From Isoetes taiwanensis (taxonomy: Eukaryota > Streptophyta > Lycopodiopsida > Isoetales > Isoetaceae): a stretch of 64,000 nucleotides of DNA. Position numbers and translations under genes: made by a program. A model generated the notes under the pieces. It worked only from the letters and a program-made list of their open reading frames with translations. It ran no database searches and was not told the DNA's origin. Below, piece by piece: positions 34,721 to 45,344 of the stretch; positions within the stretch are counted from its first letter, which is position 1, and each line of letters starts with the position of its first letter. The DNA is taken from positions 25,726,863 to 25,790,862 of the forward strand of contig JAJEKV010000005.1 of the NCBI GenBank assembly GCA_021234155.1, read 5' to 3'.

Positions 34721-35910
34721 GTCTCAAGTTTGTTTGGAGCGTGCTGCGGGGATGGTGCATCTTCTCTGGTCTTGTGGCTGTTGTTCGCGATCTCTTAAGC
34801 CATTGTGTGGCGTTTGGAAGCGTCGGCGCATGTGGAGTTGCCACGGAGGAGCCTTGTTGTATGTGTCTCAAGCCTTTTCCCACATGCATCCCCTTTTTCT
34901 CCACCGAAGATGTTGTAGGGCTTGGGATCATGTCGTTTAGCTCTTCCGGCTAGACTATGCCTGAGAGTTTATCGCTCTTCTCAGCACCATGGGTTCCTCT
35001 ACCCCTGCGCACTTGTCCTTAGGCACATACTTGTGCATGCTGGGGCCGAGGCCGTTAGGAAGGCAAAGTGCTTTGTGCTCACCTTGGAGATTGGTGGGAT
35101 GGTCAACTACCGCCGTGGGAGTTCGCTGAGCTCGCTTTAGCTGGTGTGGCGGGCTATGCAGGAACACATGGTGAGTATTAAAAAGCTACACATACCTATA
35201 GTCCCTCGGGGATGATGTGGTGGTGCAGGTTTGTAGGTTCATCGGATGTTGTGTCTTCTTGCTTTAATGCGGTCTTCTTATTGCAGGGTGGCTATTCTTG
35301 ACCTGCGCCCCGCCGAGCAAGTGGTCTCTGACAGGGTTCTACGATAAGCTCAGTTTGGGCGTGGACATAGACTCACTTCCCCGCAGAAGGTTAAGTGCTT
35401 ACATTGGCCGGTGAGATTGCGTACCATCGAGGTGAATGCCTTGTGAGTGAGTTTAGAGGTGTATTGAGCCCTCGCCCTTGTTGTGGCACGCATCATGGTA
35501 TGGAGCATTATGCGGTTTTATGCCCTCGCCCTGCCGAAATTTTACTTTGGGGATTGGGTTAGGGCTTTGTTTAGGATGGATTAACTAGCCAGCGGTTGCT
35601 GCTTCATGTGTGTGTATCACAGTGCTTGGCGCTCTTGGCCAGCCATTGCCATGCAATAGTGGCTTGGTTGTTAATAGCTGATTTAGGCCAGCGTGATGAA
35701 GTGGATCTTCGGTCGGCTGACTGTGACCTCTCGATTCTCGGCTTCGGTGGTATTTCAAAGCTTTACGGGTGTTCGGGGTAGTAGAGTGGAAGTTTGCCAT
35801 TTGGCAAGACTTCTTAGGTGTTAATAGATGGTGATGGTGGGTTTATGCAATACGATACGGTGCGGTTTACGTATTGAGTTTGTTGTGGAGTGTCGAGGTA
35901 TCGCTGTCTC

Positions 35911-36650
35911 TTGTTTATCTGGAGTATTCGAGTATCTGCTCAGGAGACTAACTAAGAAGGCAATATCTGGACATGTACAGTTGCTAACATAGAGTAGACA
36001 TCCCAAACAATTCTCTATAGGGTACATTCTCCATTTATATAGCCTCAACTTCTAAATTAGGAGATATATGTGTGGCTATTTTATGCTCAGGGACTAAAGG
36101 TGTAGTTTCTGCCTTACAATTTGTGATGTCAATCCTGCTGAGCATTGCCTGGATGTTCCCTGTTTGAGTTAGTGTCAAGATTCTTTTGCTTTTTTCTCTA
36201 ACCACCTCTACTCCTAAAAAGCTCTTGAGCTCTCCCAAATCAGGCATATTAAATTTACTTTTAAGGACCTGCTTGCAATCATTTAAGCATTGCATCTCAT
36301 TTGCTACCATGACGCAATTATCAACGTACAAAGCTATGATGCAAAATTTGTTCCCTATCCTTTTGATATACACATTACCATCACTTTGAAGTTTGTTAAA
36401 TCCACTTTCTCTCAAGAAATGATCAATGCAGTTATACCATTGTATAGGGACTGTTTCAATCTGTAGATAGCACGTTTAAGTTTCCATATGATGTATTTCC
36501 AAGTCTAGGGCATTTGCATAGACCAATAGCATTCTGATGCTTGCAATTTTAACTATGGCAGGGAATGTCTCGTCATAATCTAATCATTTCTTTTTAGAAT
36601 ATCCCTTTGCTACTAATCCGGCTTTGTGAATTTGGTCTAGAGCCCTTTAC
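35911..36650 (-). pseudogene. Copia-1 reverse transcriptase
   Basis: On the minus strand from about 36,620, LVAKGYSKK, DYDETF and VKIASIRMLL match the copia RT start. About 40 codons (the M-D-V-K-T-A-F-L-N-G region) are then deleted, and L-K-R-A-I-Y-R-L-K-Q-S follows. A clean frame from 36,415 carries GNVYIK, ALYVDNCVMVAN, MPDLGELKSFLGVEV and C-K-A-E-T-T-P. The catalytic YVDD reads YVDN at 36,328-36,317, so the active site is lost. After a frame shift, C-P-D-I-A-F-L-V-S-L-L-S-R-Y-S precedes the LINE junction. Confidence 0.85.
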
Positions 36651-37370
36651 AGTTAGAAAATGTTACTTTCTTAATTACATGGTATACAATTTCTTTAAGC
36701 TATGAAAATTTGTATCTCTAGAGTAAAAAAAAAATCTAGGCCCAACTTTAGTTTATTTCATTGCCTACAGGTTTCTCCAGCTTGTTTGCATAGATGTTAT
36801 AATAAAAGTTAAAGTTGAAATGATAACAATTCTTCCATATGGATAAAAGTTACAACTATTTGTGGTGCATCAAGGCTTTCTCACTATAATGTTTTTTCCA
36901 ACAATTAATGCTAGTGATTTTTACTACACATGCAACTTCCTAATGTTAAAACCTAGCATGAATGAAAGCTTGTTGCCTAATTCTCGAGATATGCTGTAGT
37001 CTGTTCTACCAAAATTACACTAGATAACTAATATGGATATACAATTGATCACCCAACCGGATCCACTTTAGTTGGACAGTCAATTGTGTGCCCATATCAG
37101 TTTGTTGTATTCTGACACAGATCCTTAAGAAATTCTTGTACTTCTATTGAAGTTCTGAATTAAGTTCTCCTAAATTCGACAATCCATATAAATTGGTCTT
37201 ATAGCCCAGTTTCAATCAGATATCCTATGGAATGTCCAACCGCTTAGAGAAAGCTAGTACCAACGGGCACTAAGAATTGCAAACTTCATAGTGGGTCAAA
37301 TTGCTAACTAGATAGCTTAACCACCACCAACATGAGAACTGGATTACCGAAAAAAAATAGAGCAGATAGC
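36651..37370. other. AT-rich DNA without recognised feature
   Basis: No coding motif was found. It lies between the truncated 5' end of Copia-1 and an unrelated gag relic. It may include decayed LTR sequence that I cannot pair with anything. Confidence 0.35.
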
Positions 37371-37378
37371 TCTGCTCT

Positions 37379-38280
37379 ATGAATTTTTTTTCCAACAATT
37401 CCCAGACATTGCCAAAAAACCCTCCATCATCCAGACCTCCTCTGCCAGCCAATCATTTGCCAAATACTCCCAACCCAGGCAATGTCGCAACCATGTTAAA
37501 ATGGTTGGAGAAGGTGGAGGGTAAGACAATTTTTCAGGTGAGAAGAGGAGTCCTCCTACACTTATGGGATTCTTAGCTTCATGGAAAAGTTTCTTTGAAT
37601 GGGTTGGAGCAATCGAAATGCACAAATTCAGGTAATGGATAAGTATCTTACGGATGTTACCAGGATTTGGTGGTAAAGTAGAAAGAAGATAGTTCCTGCG
37701 ATAAGGACTTAAAAAGAATTAAAAGAGCTTTTGAAAGTCATAACTAGCCTGTAAGTTATGCCATAGATGTTAGAAGGGAGTGGGATATATTTGCACATGG
37801 AGAACGATAATCGGTGTATCGATATACTATCAAGTTCAGTTATTTTTTAGTACAAATGGAAGGCCTTAGTGACAAAGAATTAAGAAGGAAATTCGTATCT
37901 GGATTAAGGGAGAAACTTTATACCGAGGTCCGATTCATTGAACCACGAATATTGGATGAGGCCGTACGAAAAGAAGAAGCTGCAAAAAGAAAGTTTAATC
38001 CTAGAGAAGTAAAGTACAAAATTTGGGAAGGCTATCCTAGAGAAATCACGACAAACATGAATTCAACAAAACAAATCAGAATGGAACAAAAAGAAAGTTA
38101 GATTTCATGACGATCATAAAGATCTAAACATAGAAATAAATTTTCAGATCAACATATATTCCAGGAGCAGACAAATTCAGTGGCAAAAGGTTGCTTTATA
38201 TGCGACGGGCCTTACTACAGAGTATATTCTCCAAAGAGACAGAATCCTACAAAAAACCTCAAACTAAAGTTCTAAAAACC
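37379..38280 (+). pseudogene. Ty3/gypsy gag relic
   Basis: From 37,379 a frame reads NVATMLKWLEKVEGKTIF, then after frame changes F-E-W-V-G-A-I-E-M-H-K-F, K-E-L-K-E-L-L-K-V (about 37,710-37,745) and, in a clean frame at 37,814-38,101, VQMEGLSDKELRRKFVSGLR plus LDEAVRKEEAAKRKFNPRE. These match the Retrotrans_gag domain order. At about 38,190-38,240 C-F-I-C-D-G-P-Y-Y-R-V-Y-S-P-K-R fits a zinc knuckle in which the His and last Cys are replaced by Tyr and Ser. No pol follows, so this is an orphan fragment. Confidence 0.7.
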
Positions 38281-38520
38281 AAAGATGATATCAAAGGAAA
38301 AGATGCGCACTATTGTTGAAGCGCCCTGGAGCTTCCATGCGAAATTTCACAAAGCTGCAGCAAGGGAGTCTGAAAAAGGTTGACTGACCATTGGGTATTT
38401 ATCTTGAATTTTTTCTAATGTTTATGTAGGCTGCATGTGATTGCCTGAGCATGTGTGTTTAATCATTTGAATGGTATTCTATTTAAAATCTTTATGTTAA
38501 AAGAATTACTTCCAAAGGGA

Positions 38521-38725
38521 AGGAAAAATACTTTTTTGTTCAAGTACAGAAGCCTGCTTGAAGGACTGGAAAGGGAATTACTTTCTTGTTCAAGTAGGAA
38601 AATCTACTTGACAGGACTGGAAAGGGGATTACTTTCTTGTTTAAGTAGGGAAGCCTATTTGAAAGACTGGAAAGGGCTGAGAATGCCGTTACTAAAAAGG
38701 ACAAGTAGGGACGTCTGCTTGATGG
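38521..38725 (+). repeat. 51-bp minisatellite, about 4 diverged units
   Basis: Units share GGACTGGAAAGGG, TTACTTTCTTGTT and CAAGTAGGGAAGC-CTA-TTG, with CAAGTA at 38,541, CAAGTAGG at 38,591 and TAAGTAGG at 38,642, and a more diverged fourth unit near 38,700. The period is divisible by three, so a 119-codon frame (38,455-38,814) stays open across it and encodes a repeated LLSCxSRxxYLxxLERG peptide. Whether it is translated is unknown. Confidence 0.75.
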
Positions 38726-38814
38726 ATCAAAATGGAGACATTCTCTGGGGGATAAGATTAATCCCAAGAAGGGAAGGACAAATACACTTTTCACAAATTG
38801 ATCATCAACTTTGA

Positions 38815-39900
38815 AAAGGAAGGTTTTTTTTTTCCAGGTTTATGGACAATCGAGACCGATCGGTTGTAAGAAAGGAAGGATTGATGTGGGGTAAACATGA
38901 GGGAATGGTCCACAACAAATGGGCTAGCAAAAATGGCAAAATTTATATAAATAATATTAGTATGTGTTTTTCTAAGAATAGTAAGGGGCCATAAGATATT
39001 ATGTTCACAAATATGATCATAAAGATAATTCGTAAAGGTCATTTAAAAATACCTATTGAAGGAGACAAATTACTCTGAAGTAGGCAGCGATGAAATCGGA
39101 AAGGCCTTCTACAACTAGGAAAAAAACATCATTCAAAAAAGCAAAAGGTAAACAACCAAAAGGTCCAAGACTTCGATTATATATACAAGAAATTTATCGC
39201 GGCGGCGCAAACATTTCTCTTTACCAACTTGGTATCAGTTCTAAACCCACTACTATGGAGAGCATTTTAAGGTGAAGTTTCTCAATTCAAACTGTAGCAA
39301 AAAAAAGACATAGTTGAAAAAAACAATCTTTACATTACTAGGCTTGCCATTAACAAACCAGAGTGTAAACCATTTGCTTTTTAAATAAGATTGCACTAGG
39401 CTTGACCCATTATCAAACCAAACAATTTGCTTTTTAAATGTAATTTATTAACCGACATTCATTTGTTCACACCATATAGAGAATGGGCAAGCCATAATCT
39501 CAATGCAAGCGTTCTTGTAGCCAAAGTTGGAGCTTGGATATGTGTATATATTTCTTATAACTAGCAAGGAATTGTGACTTTTCCTTTTATTTTGCTACCA
39601 TTAGATGCTTAGCCTTAAGGCGGTTTTCCTTTTATTTGATCTTGCGTGGGCATGTCATCTTACGATAACTTTCTTATAGCTACCCAAAGTAATAGATATA
39701 TTAAATCTTGGAAGAGAACTTGACCATAGGATGCAAGTCCATTCATGACTTGAGAAGGCTAACGATGTAAGAAGTGCACTAACTCTTTGAACTTTGAGGA
39801 GTCCCATAATATCATCTCTGAACCGTGTTATATGCATTCGTAGATATGTAGCACGCATATGCTTGAGGGGGTTTTCTTTGCCATGGCATGCGGCTTTTTC
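38815..39900. other. AT-rich DNA; one short diverged duplication
   Basis: A two-copy repeat of period about 59 occurs at 39,336-39,445 (ACTAGGCTTG, AACAAACCA or ATCAAACCA, and TTTGCTTTTTAAAT shared). No gene is recognised. A lysine-rich 61-codon frame at 39,090-39,275 has no identifiable family. Confidence 0.35.
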
Positions 39901-39904
39901 ACTG

Positions 39905-40332
39905 GGTTTTCTATGATTTAAGTAATGTATTCAAAATGGATGTACTAATGCATTACATCTAGAGTGCACCATTACGAGCCATTGATTTTAGCCTTTTTTT
40001 TTCCAATGGTCAACAACCAATGGCTCTAACAAAAGCCCTTTTGTCGTGTGGTGCATAATGGTCAACTTTCAACAATGGCTCACAACAAAACTCTTTTGTG
40101 TGTGTGGTTTTATAATGGGCACATATGAAGTGCTTGGTATGTAACCAATGAGAAATACATAAAATATCGTTTTTGTGTGTGTGGTGCATAATGGGCACAT
40201 GAAGTGCTTGAAGGCGCATGTAGTCACGGGGAATTTCCGTAGGCAACATTTTCTTGCTCGTAACTTTTGATCGAGCTTGGTTGAGATGATTTTTTTATTG
40301 CGTTGGAAGCTCTCTCACGAGATCTTTTGATA
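39905..40332 (-). repeat. Inverted copy of the 55.83-56.22 kb repeat (right part)
   Basis: Read on the minus strand this matches 55,830-56,225: AATCATCTCAA, an AAAAGTT block, CTTCAAGC-CTTCATGTGCCCATTA, several CATTATGCACCACAC-like units, GGTTGTTGACCATTGG and CTAAAATCAATGGCT, then TAGTACATCCATTTT. The inner part is a loose tandem of units such as GGTTGTTGACCATTATGC and ACAAAAGGGCTTTGTTGTG. The partner half lies at 42,957-43,640, with LINE-2 between them. Confidence 0.7.
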
Positions 40333-40366
40333 GTAGAATAGAATAGAATAGAATAGAATAGAATAG
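40333..40366. repeat. (TAGAA)n microsatellite at the 3' end of LINE-2
   Basis: Six to seven GAATA/TAGAA units lie exactly where the repeat copy is interrupted. On the minus strand they would form an (ATTCT)n tail at the 3' end of LINE-2, which suggests a LINE tail rather than an independent microsatellite. Confidence 0.7.
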
Positions 40367-40858
40367 TTTTTATCGTCGAGATCAATGGAAGCCTATGGGA
40401 CCGAGAGGAATGTGACAAACTTATTCTTGTCCGGGTTAAAGCCAGCCGAGAAAGGTTTAGAAGGAAAAACCGTGGCGATAATAAGAATGATCAAACTATA
40501 CAAATATACACATCATGTGAAATAAATGTGTATGTACACATGTCAAGTCGTGCAGGGACATAGGCGGTCGCATGTGTCCATATGACCTCCCTGAAGGTAT
40601 GATCCTAGCATCCCGTCACGGATCACAGTGCTCAATGTCACAGCATGTAGCGGTGGCGGGCACGATAGCGCTTCGGCATAAGCGTCCGGTTGATCATATC
40701 TTTGGGCAGCTGAAGAGTATGAATTCATCTCAATGACTCCCATTTAGCGGCAGTGGCGGAGCACATCACGGCGTGGCTCGCCAATCCATCTGCACATCTC
40801 CAGTCCCGAAGATGATAATACTTACAATGCGAATGGAGGCAATGAGTACTGGCGTCTT

Positions 40859-41347
40859 TCATGGGCAAGTGGGTCGCGGTAGCATTGTGGAGCCCTGCGT
40901 TCCAATGTGGGATTTATGTGAAAGCATTTGTGAGTGTCTTTGTCTTGACTGTTGGCCGGCATCCAAAGCTTTAACGATGAAGCAAGCGTCAAGGTCATAC
41001 CTCAAGCTATAAAGCGTCTGCCTGTTTGCACATGTATGCACAGTGCTCCTGCACATTCCATCTAGCATCCATTGAGCTCTCTTTTCCCTCGTGGGCCGCG
41101 GGCGTTGTAGTATTGCCATGATATAAAATTTAGTTTTGGGAGGCGAGCATCGTCCATGTTGACCACCGCAGAAAATAGACAATGTGAAGATCAAGGGCGC
41201 CCTCGAGAAGAGGCGAATCACCGTTTCCTGGGTAGAATTTGATATGGGACTGTGGACTTCACCTAGTGCTCGTGCCAAAACTTTACTGCACCTGCTCAAG
41301 TCATTCCAAGTAGCCCGAGGGATACTCTTTGGGCCCCATACTTCCAC
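40859..41347 (-). pseudogene. LINE-2 C-terminal region, 162-codon open stretch
   Basis: This frame starts with VWGPKSIPRATWNDLSR, continuous with the conserved G-x-E-V-W-G-x-S segment after RT in this LINE group, and includes EVHSPISN and TQETVIRLF, which resemble 'K-x-T-T-P-Y-x-x-x-L-x-E-T-G-x-x-P-I'. Later it has cysteines and histidines (residues about 97-130) that could be a decayed zinc motif. The remaining codons are not alignable by eye. Confidence 0.6.
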
Positions 41348-42600
41348 CCATTATAAAAGGGCAGTCCACTAAGACTTTGAGCGAGGTGTGGTGATGGGTC
41401 AATCATACAACTCAGCTCTTTATGACTATTGTTTTGCATTGCATATAGTGCTTTCGGCCGTAACCGTGGCCAGGCTATGGATGTGTCCCGGTGCATAATG
41501 AAGCGGAAACTCCACTCCCAGGCTGTTGTATGTGGATGCCGCTACGATACGCCCCTCGATAGCGGAAGGAGGGGATCCTCGGTATGCGTGAAGATGATAT
41601 AGAAAACCACCTTAGTCTTGGCCAAGTTGTGGCGCATGCTCGATGCGGCTTGACAAAAGTAATAAGGTATCCGAGATGTCGTTGCATGTACGCTGGTGTG
41701 TAAGCTAGGAGGTCCACATCATCAGCATATATTAGCGCTTGATGATACGGTAGAAGGTGAGCAGTAAGCCCCATTATCGGCAAGCCCGGCTCTCAATTGA
41801 TCAATAAAGCCCAAACAATGTTATTGGGGAAGAGGGCATCTACACGAACCGATACTACTATCAAATGGTTGGCCAATAGAAGCTGCAACCGACCAGCATC
41901 TTTCATAAAAGCTTTGTACCTTGCGTGCACCCAAATCTCTAGGAACCCGGTATGCGCCCGTCGCGCCCATAGTTTTCGAGGCCGCAGTGTCAAATGCCTT
42001 TGCAAGGCTCCACGAAGCAACAATATAGATCTGACGGCCGGTTCTGTTGTCTTCAACGAGCTACCGCCAATGTGAAGATGTGGTCAATGGTTGAGTGTGG
42101 GAGTGCGAATCACCGCACAGGTGAGGGCGGAAGTATCTCTAACGCCTCTGCCCGGCGAATCCAAGCTGGCGCTCGAGAATCCCAGCAAGCAATTTTGCAA
42201 ACCATAGGAAGCCCGACCATGATTGTTGGTAATTGGTACAGGCTGATCTTGAGGTCACACGCGCCTTATAGATGCAGAACAACTACGCTATTGGTCCCTT
42301 GCCTTCCGGAAGCCTTCACCATGTAATGCCTTGTTGAGCAGTACGGTCGTATATGATATTATGAATATTACATACTTAAGCAATTACGCACGCATACCAA
42401 ATCCGGGTTGAGGAACTTTCCCATTGGCAGGAATGCGCTGTAAGCCTTGTTCCGTCGAATCATGATTTCCGGTAGCACGGGCCTTCTTAGAGGGGTAATC
42501 TTTGCATATTACTTGAGGGTCGTATAGGCATTTACCAGGCCCCTTTGCCTTCGGGGTGATGTTCCACAATGAAACATGCGGTTTCTAAGAACCCTTAGCG
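41290..42600 (-). pseudogene. LINE-2 reverse transcriptase
   Basis: In minus-strand order: an N-Y-x-x-I-M-V-like block and LLAGILERQLGF (about 42,190), LVEDNRTGRQ (about 42,070), a K-A-F-D-T-like motif near 42,000, F-I-D-Q-L (about 41,800) and YADDVDLLAYTPAYMQRHL at 41,729 onward, which keeps both catalytic aspartates. Further on, Y-N-S-L-G-V-E-F-P (about 41,520) matches 'Y-K-Y-L-G-V', and VWGPKSIPRATWN begins just above 41,300. Stops and frameshifts make it inactive. Confidence 0.8.
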
Positions 42601-42956
42601 GAAGGTCACGGGAGTGGCGTTCCGGAGATAAAACATTTCCTTTGATGTCTTTGCAATGTACGGCTTTTGCCCAGCTTTAAGGAAAGCCTTGATGCATGCA
42701 TTTGCATGTGGAAATAAAAGCGAGGGTCTGTGACTTGGCGGAGCCAGCGTTTGTGTTCCTTGCGCTGCCGCATCAAACCATTGATTCATTAAGGAAGGTT
42801 GTGTTCACGGGCGTCGTCGCTGACTTATCCCAAAAGCATCTCTATACTTGTGATCCCTAAGCACATCGGTCGGTAGAACATCTGTTGCTCCTAATTAATA
42901 GGACTCAATGCAAAAATTTCTGCCGGGTCATCTATAAGCATGCGAATAAAGCCCCA

Positions 42957-43640
42957 CGTATTCATAATCAGCGAGTGTGATATGGATACGGTTAGGTGCT
43001 GTATGCTAAAGCAACCATTTTAAGTAGGGTTTGGTAGGCTTTCACACATCGATAGTGATTAATATCTGGGATTATAGCTATTGGATGTGTTTGGCTCATT
43101 AGAATGAAGCTGCAAAAATTACCATGCATTTTTAGATTTTGAGGTAGTTATTAAGCAAATTCCAAAGCTTCTAGATCCTTGGCTGCTTCTTTCATGAGAA
43201 AAGTTCCACTTTGGTTTCTCATCACAAGAATCCATGGAGGCCAAAGGCTGCTGTTAAATTCAGGTTGAAAAATGTTTGTGTATGGGTGTTGCAAACTTCT
43301 GACTTTGAGAATAATGGGATCAATGTCTGCTCTATCTTTATGGTAACTTTTATTTATGTTCTATTTTTATTGTGATGAAATTCAAAGAGTCTGGTGATGA
43401 AAGCCTCAAATGAATTCTAGTTTTTCGGTTTGAATTTACAAAGGTTTTGTCCTGCAGAAGCGTCCTTAAGGCCACAGAAGGACAAATTTTAAGTAACACA
43501 AATCATTAACGTATTAACTGCGCCAAAAATAAATCCCCCAACACATAACAACCATTGACATTAACAATAACACATAACTACCATTGGCATTAATTAACAC
43601 AACCATTGGGTCCAACACATTTAAATTAAAATCCCCTTAA
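42957..43640 (-). repeat. Inverted copy of the 55.13-55.83 kb repeat (left part)
   Basis: On the minus strand it follows 55,130-55,830 block by block: TTTAAATGTGTTGGACCCAA, TTAATTAA, GGTTGTTATGTGTTGG, AATGATTTGTG, AATTCATTTGAGGC-TTTCATCA, AAAGTTACCATAAAGATAGA, TTGATCCCATT, GGCCTCC-TGGATTCTTG and AAAGCCTACCAAACC, ending near TAGCATA. The segment after it (toward 40.3 kb) is LINE-2. Confidence 0.75.
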
Positions 43641-43855
43641 ACCCCGCTTTGGTTTGGGTGCATATTCCTGCGAGGTGGCGTGGGGTAGAGCCTCATAATT
43701 GTGTTTGCGTGGGGAAATCAACACCATATAGTATTAAAGCGAAATCTTATAGTATTTTGCGGTGTTGTTATTTATACATTATAACCGTTGCTCACAAGCG
43801 AGGGAACTTTTCACGTGCGGTGTAGATTAAGGTAAAGGGTGAATCTGCCAAATTG
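43621..43855 (-). mobile_element. TIR element, copy 3 (partial)
   Basis: The end block ATCCCCTTAAACCCC then GGTTTGGGTGCATATTC adjoins the repeat flank. Inside are CTTATAGTATTTTGCGGTG and GCGAGGGAACTTTTCACG. Relative to the shared flank, the interior runs in the same direction as copy 1 and opposite to copy 4. The far end is missing beyond about 43,855. Confidence 0.6.
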
Positions 43856-45230
43856 AAAAGATATATGAGCATATGTCAATATACACAAAGAAAGTAAGCG
43901 GTGAATGGCTACAGCAACATTAACTTTAGTTAGTAACAAAATCATTCTGGATTTAAAAGAATCTGCTATTTGTCTATCTACGTACAAAATGGTTTGCATT
44001 ATCGAAGTTGATTGAAGGCAAGCTTTTACGAAATATGCCGGGACTTCGAGGTTGCACTTGATCAACATTTCTACAAAAACATATGTATCTTCATGCATTG
44101 TTTCCCTACGGAATATCTACAACATGAACTTCTGGCGGTGTCCACTGAACTTCCATCTACGTTCACCGGATGCAACGTAATTATGGACCAATAGTGCATC
44201 AACACAATATCATAAGCGGATGAATCCGGCTGATTCGGCATCCGACAGATCTCTTTACAACTTTCATGCGGACATGGATCTACATCTTTAGCATCTTCCG
44301 AAGTTATACAGAGATTTTGCTAGCTGTTTGAAGAGGAAACATCAAGTAATATGTCCTAAGCGCACTCATTGCATGAAATTTGTCGTCGCAGGCTTTACAA
44401 AAGCAGTAGTAGGGTAAATACGAGGGATTGATGCGGATCGCAAAAAGAATCATGTAAAATACCTAAATTTTACCCACGATAGCTAGATGCACCAAGTGCA
44501 AAGGCATGTCTCATAACCAAACAAACTAAAATCGAACAACATATTCACAACAAGGTTCCAAAATAGGGAAAAGAATTTAGAAGCAAAATCAGCATAGAAA
44601 ATGTTACTTGTATTTATCCAGGTAGGTTAGCGCACTATCCACCATCCTTCTTATTATCTTCAACTTTCGTAATAGCATTGCGAGGGTGCATATGGCATGA
44701 CATAGAGACTGTCCAAGTTGCAAGCTGTGGGCTGATACCAATGTTTTCCATTTCATTAAAGGCTCTACGCGCAGATCCTAGCCTTTCATAGCATGTTTAT
44801 AAACCTTGTGTAATCGCATACAGAGTTGGTATCCTTTTGGCGTTTCCACCAATTGTAGGCCTTGAAAATGCAAAAGATACGTTAACATCAACCATAGTAA
44901 AATAGAAAACCCAGATCATCGTGTGATCTCCGGAGCCACTCAAGCTTGCTGCTTGCCCACCACATAAAGGAGCGAAACCAGCTGACCGCCGAGCAATTTG
45001 CAATGTAAAATGATATAAGCCGGATGCTCCAGGAGGGGCGCTGGGGGGAGGACTCTGCACAACAAAGGAATTCAGCTCCGGAGAAACAGATGAAGGAAAG
45101 AAGCGAATAGCGAGTATATATAGATGACAAAGCCAAAGCGAGGCTGCACTATATAAGAAAGCACATGCCGCGGAAGAAGGATACAAAAGCTGGCGTGGTA
45201 GCCAGCAAGATCCCGCTTTCCCTAGAATGG
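43856..45230. other. No recognised gene; one 129-codon minus-strand frame
   Basis: The frame at 44,797-45,186 on the minus strand is open for 129 codons and rich in Ser, Ala and Pro, with a hydrophobic start. I recognise no domain. A TATATA-containing palindrome lies about 45-75 bases upstream of its first ATG, but nothing else supports expression. The rest of the stretch shows no motif. Confidence 0.3.
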
Positions 45231-45259
45231 TGGTTCTCTTCTATATAAGAAGAGAACCA
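45231..45259. repeat. Perfect 12-bp-arm palindrome around ATATA
   Basis: TGGTTCTCTTCT and AGAAGAGAACCA are exact reverse complements separated by ATATA. The arms contain spaced TTC/GAA units resembling heat-shock-element modules, and the centre could act as a TATA box. Both readings are inference; the palindrome itself is exact. Confidence 0.9.
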
Positions 45260-45344
45260 TGACATTAATGTTTTAAAATCCTCTACGTATTCATATCATA
45301 CGAGCATTATACTAGTATGTACAAAAGATAGTCATCACACAAAA

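Larger units (their letters stand above)
32390..35910 (+). mobile_element. LINE-1: L1-type non-LTR retrotransposon inserted in Copia-1
   Basis: The insertion is bounded by TTGTTTATC at 32,381-32,389 and 35,911-35,919, a 9-bp target-site duplication. In order it holds the end of an AP-endonuclease domain (32.44-32.95 kb), RT motifs (33.55-34.1 kb), the thumb (34.47-34.7 kb) and GC-rich sequence to the end. The endonuclease start is missing, giving the 5' truncation typical of LINEs. No A-tail is visible at the right edge. All domains are broken by stops. Confidence 0.8.
31200..36650 (-). mobile_element. Copia-1: decayed Ty1/copia element, minus strand, split by LINE-1
   Basis: RT lies at 36,650-35,911 and RNase H at 32,389-31,699, both on the minus strand; between them sits a LINE of about 3.5 kb on the plus strand. 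The copia reading resumes in the right place once the LINE and one copy of TTGTTTATC are removed. Upstream parts (gag, integrase, early RT) are missing, so the element is 5'-truncated. RNase H is followed by a purine-rich tract and an LTR-like region to about 31,200. Confidence 0.8.
40333..42956 (-). mobile_element. LINE-2: 5'-truncated non-LTR retrotransposon
   Basis: The insert interrupts a repeat whose uninterrupted form is at 55.1-56.2 kb, so both edges can be placed within a few tens of bases. On the minus strand it has RT-side motifs only; no endonuclease is visible, fitting 5' truncation. RT: LLAGILERQLGF (about 42,190-42,155), LVEDNRTGRQ, a K-A-F-D-T motif, YADDVDLLAYTP at 41,729-41,694, then GVEVWGPKSIPRATWN. 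LINE-3, LINE-4 and LINE-5 seem to be of this same type, distinct from LINE-1. Confidence 0.8.
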
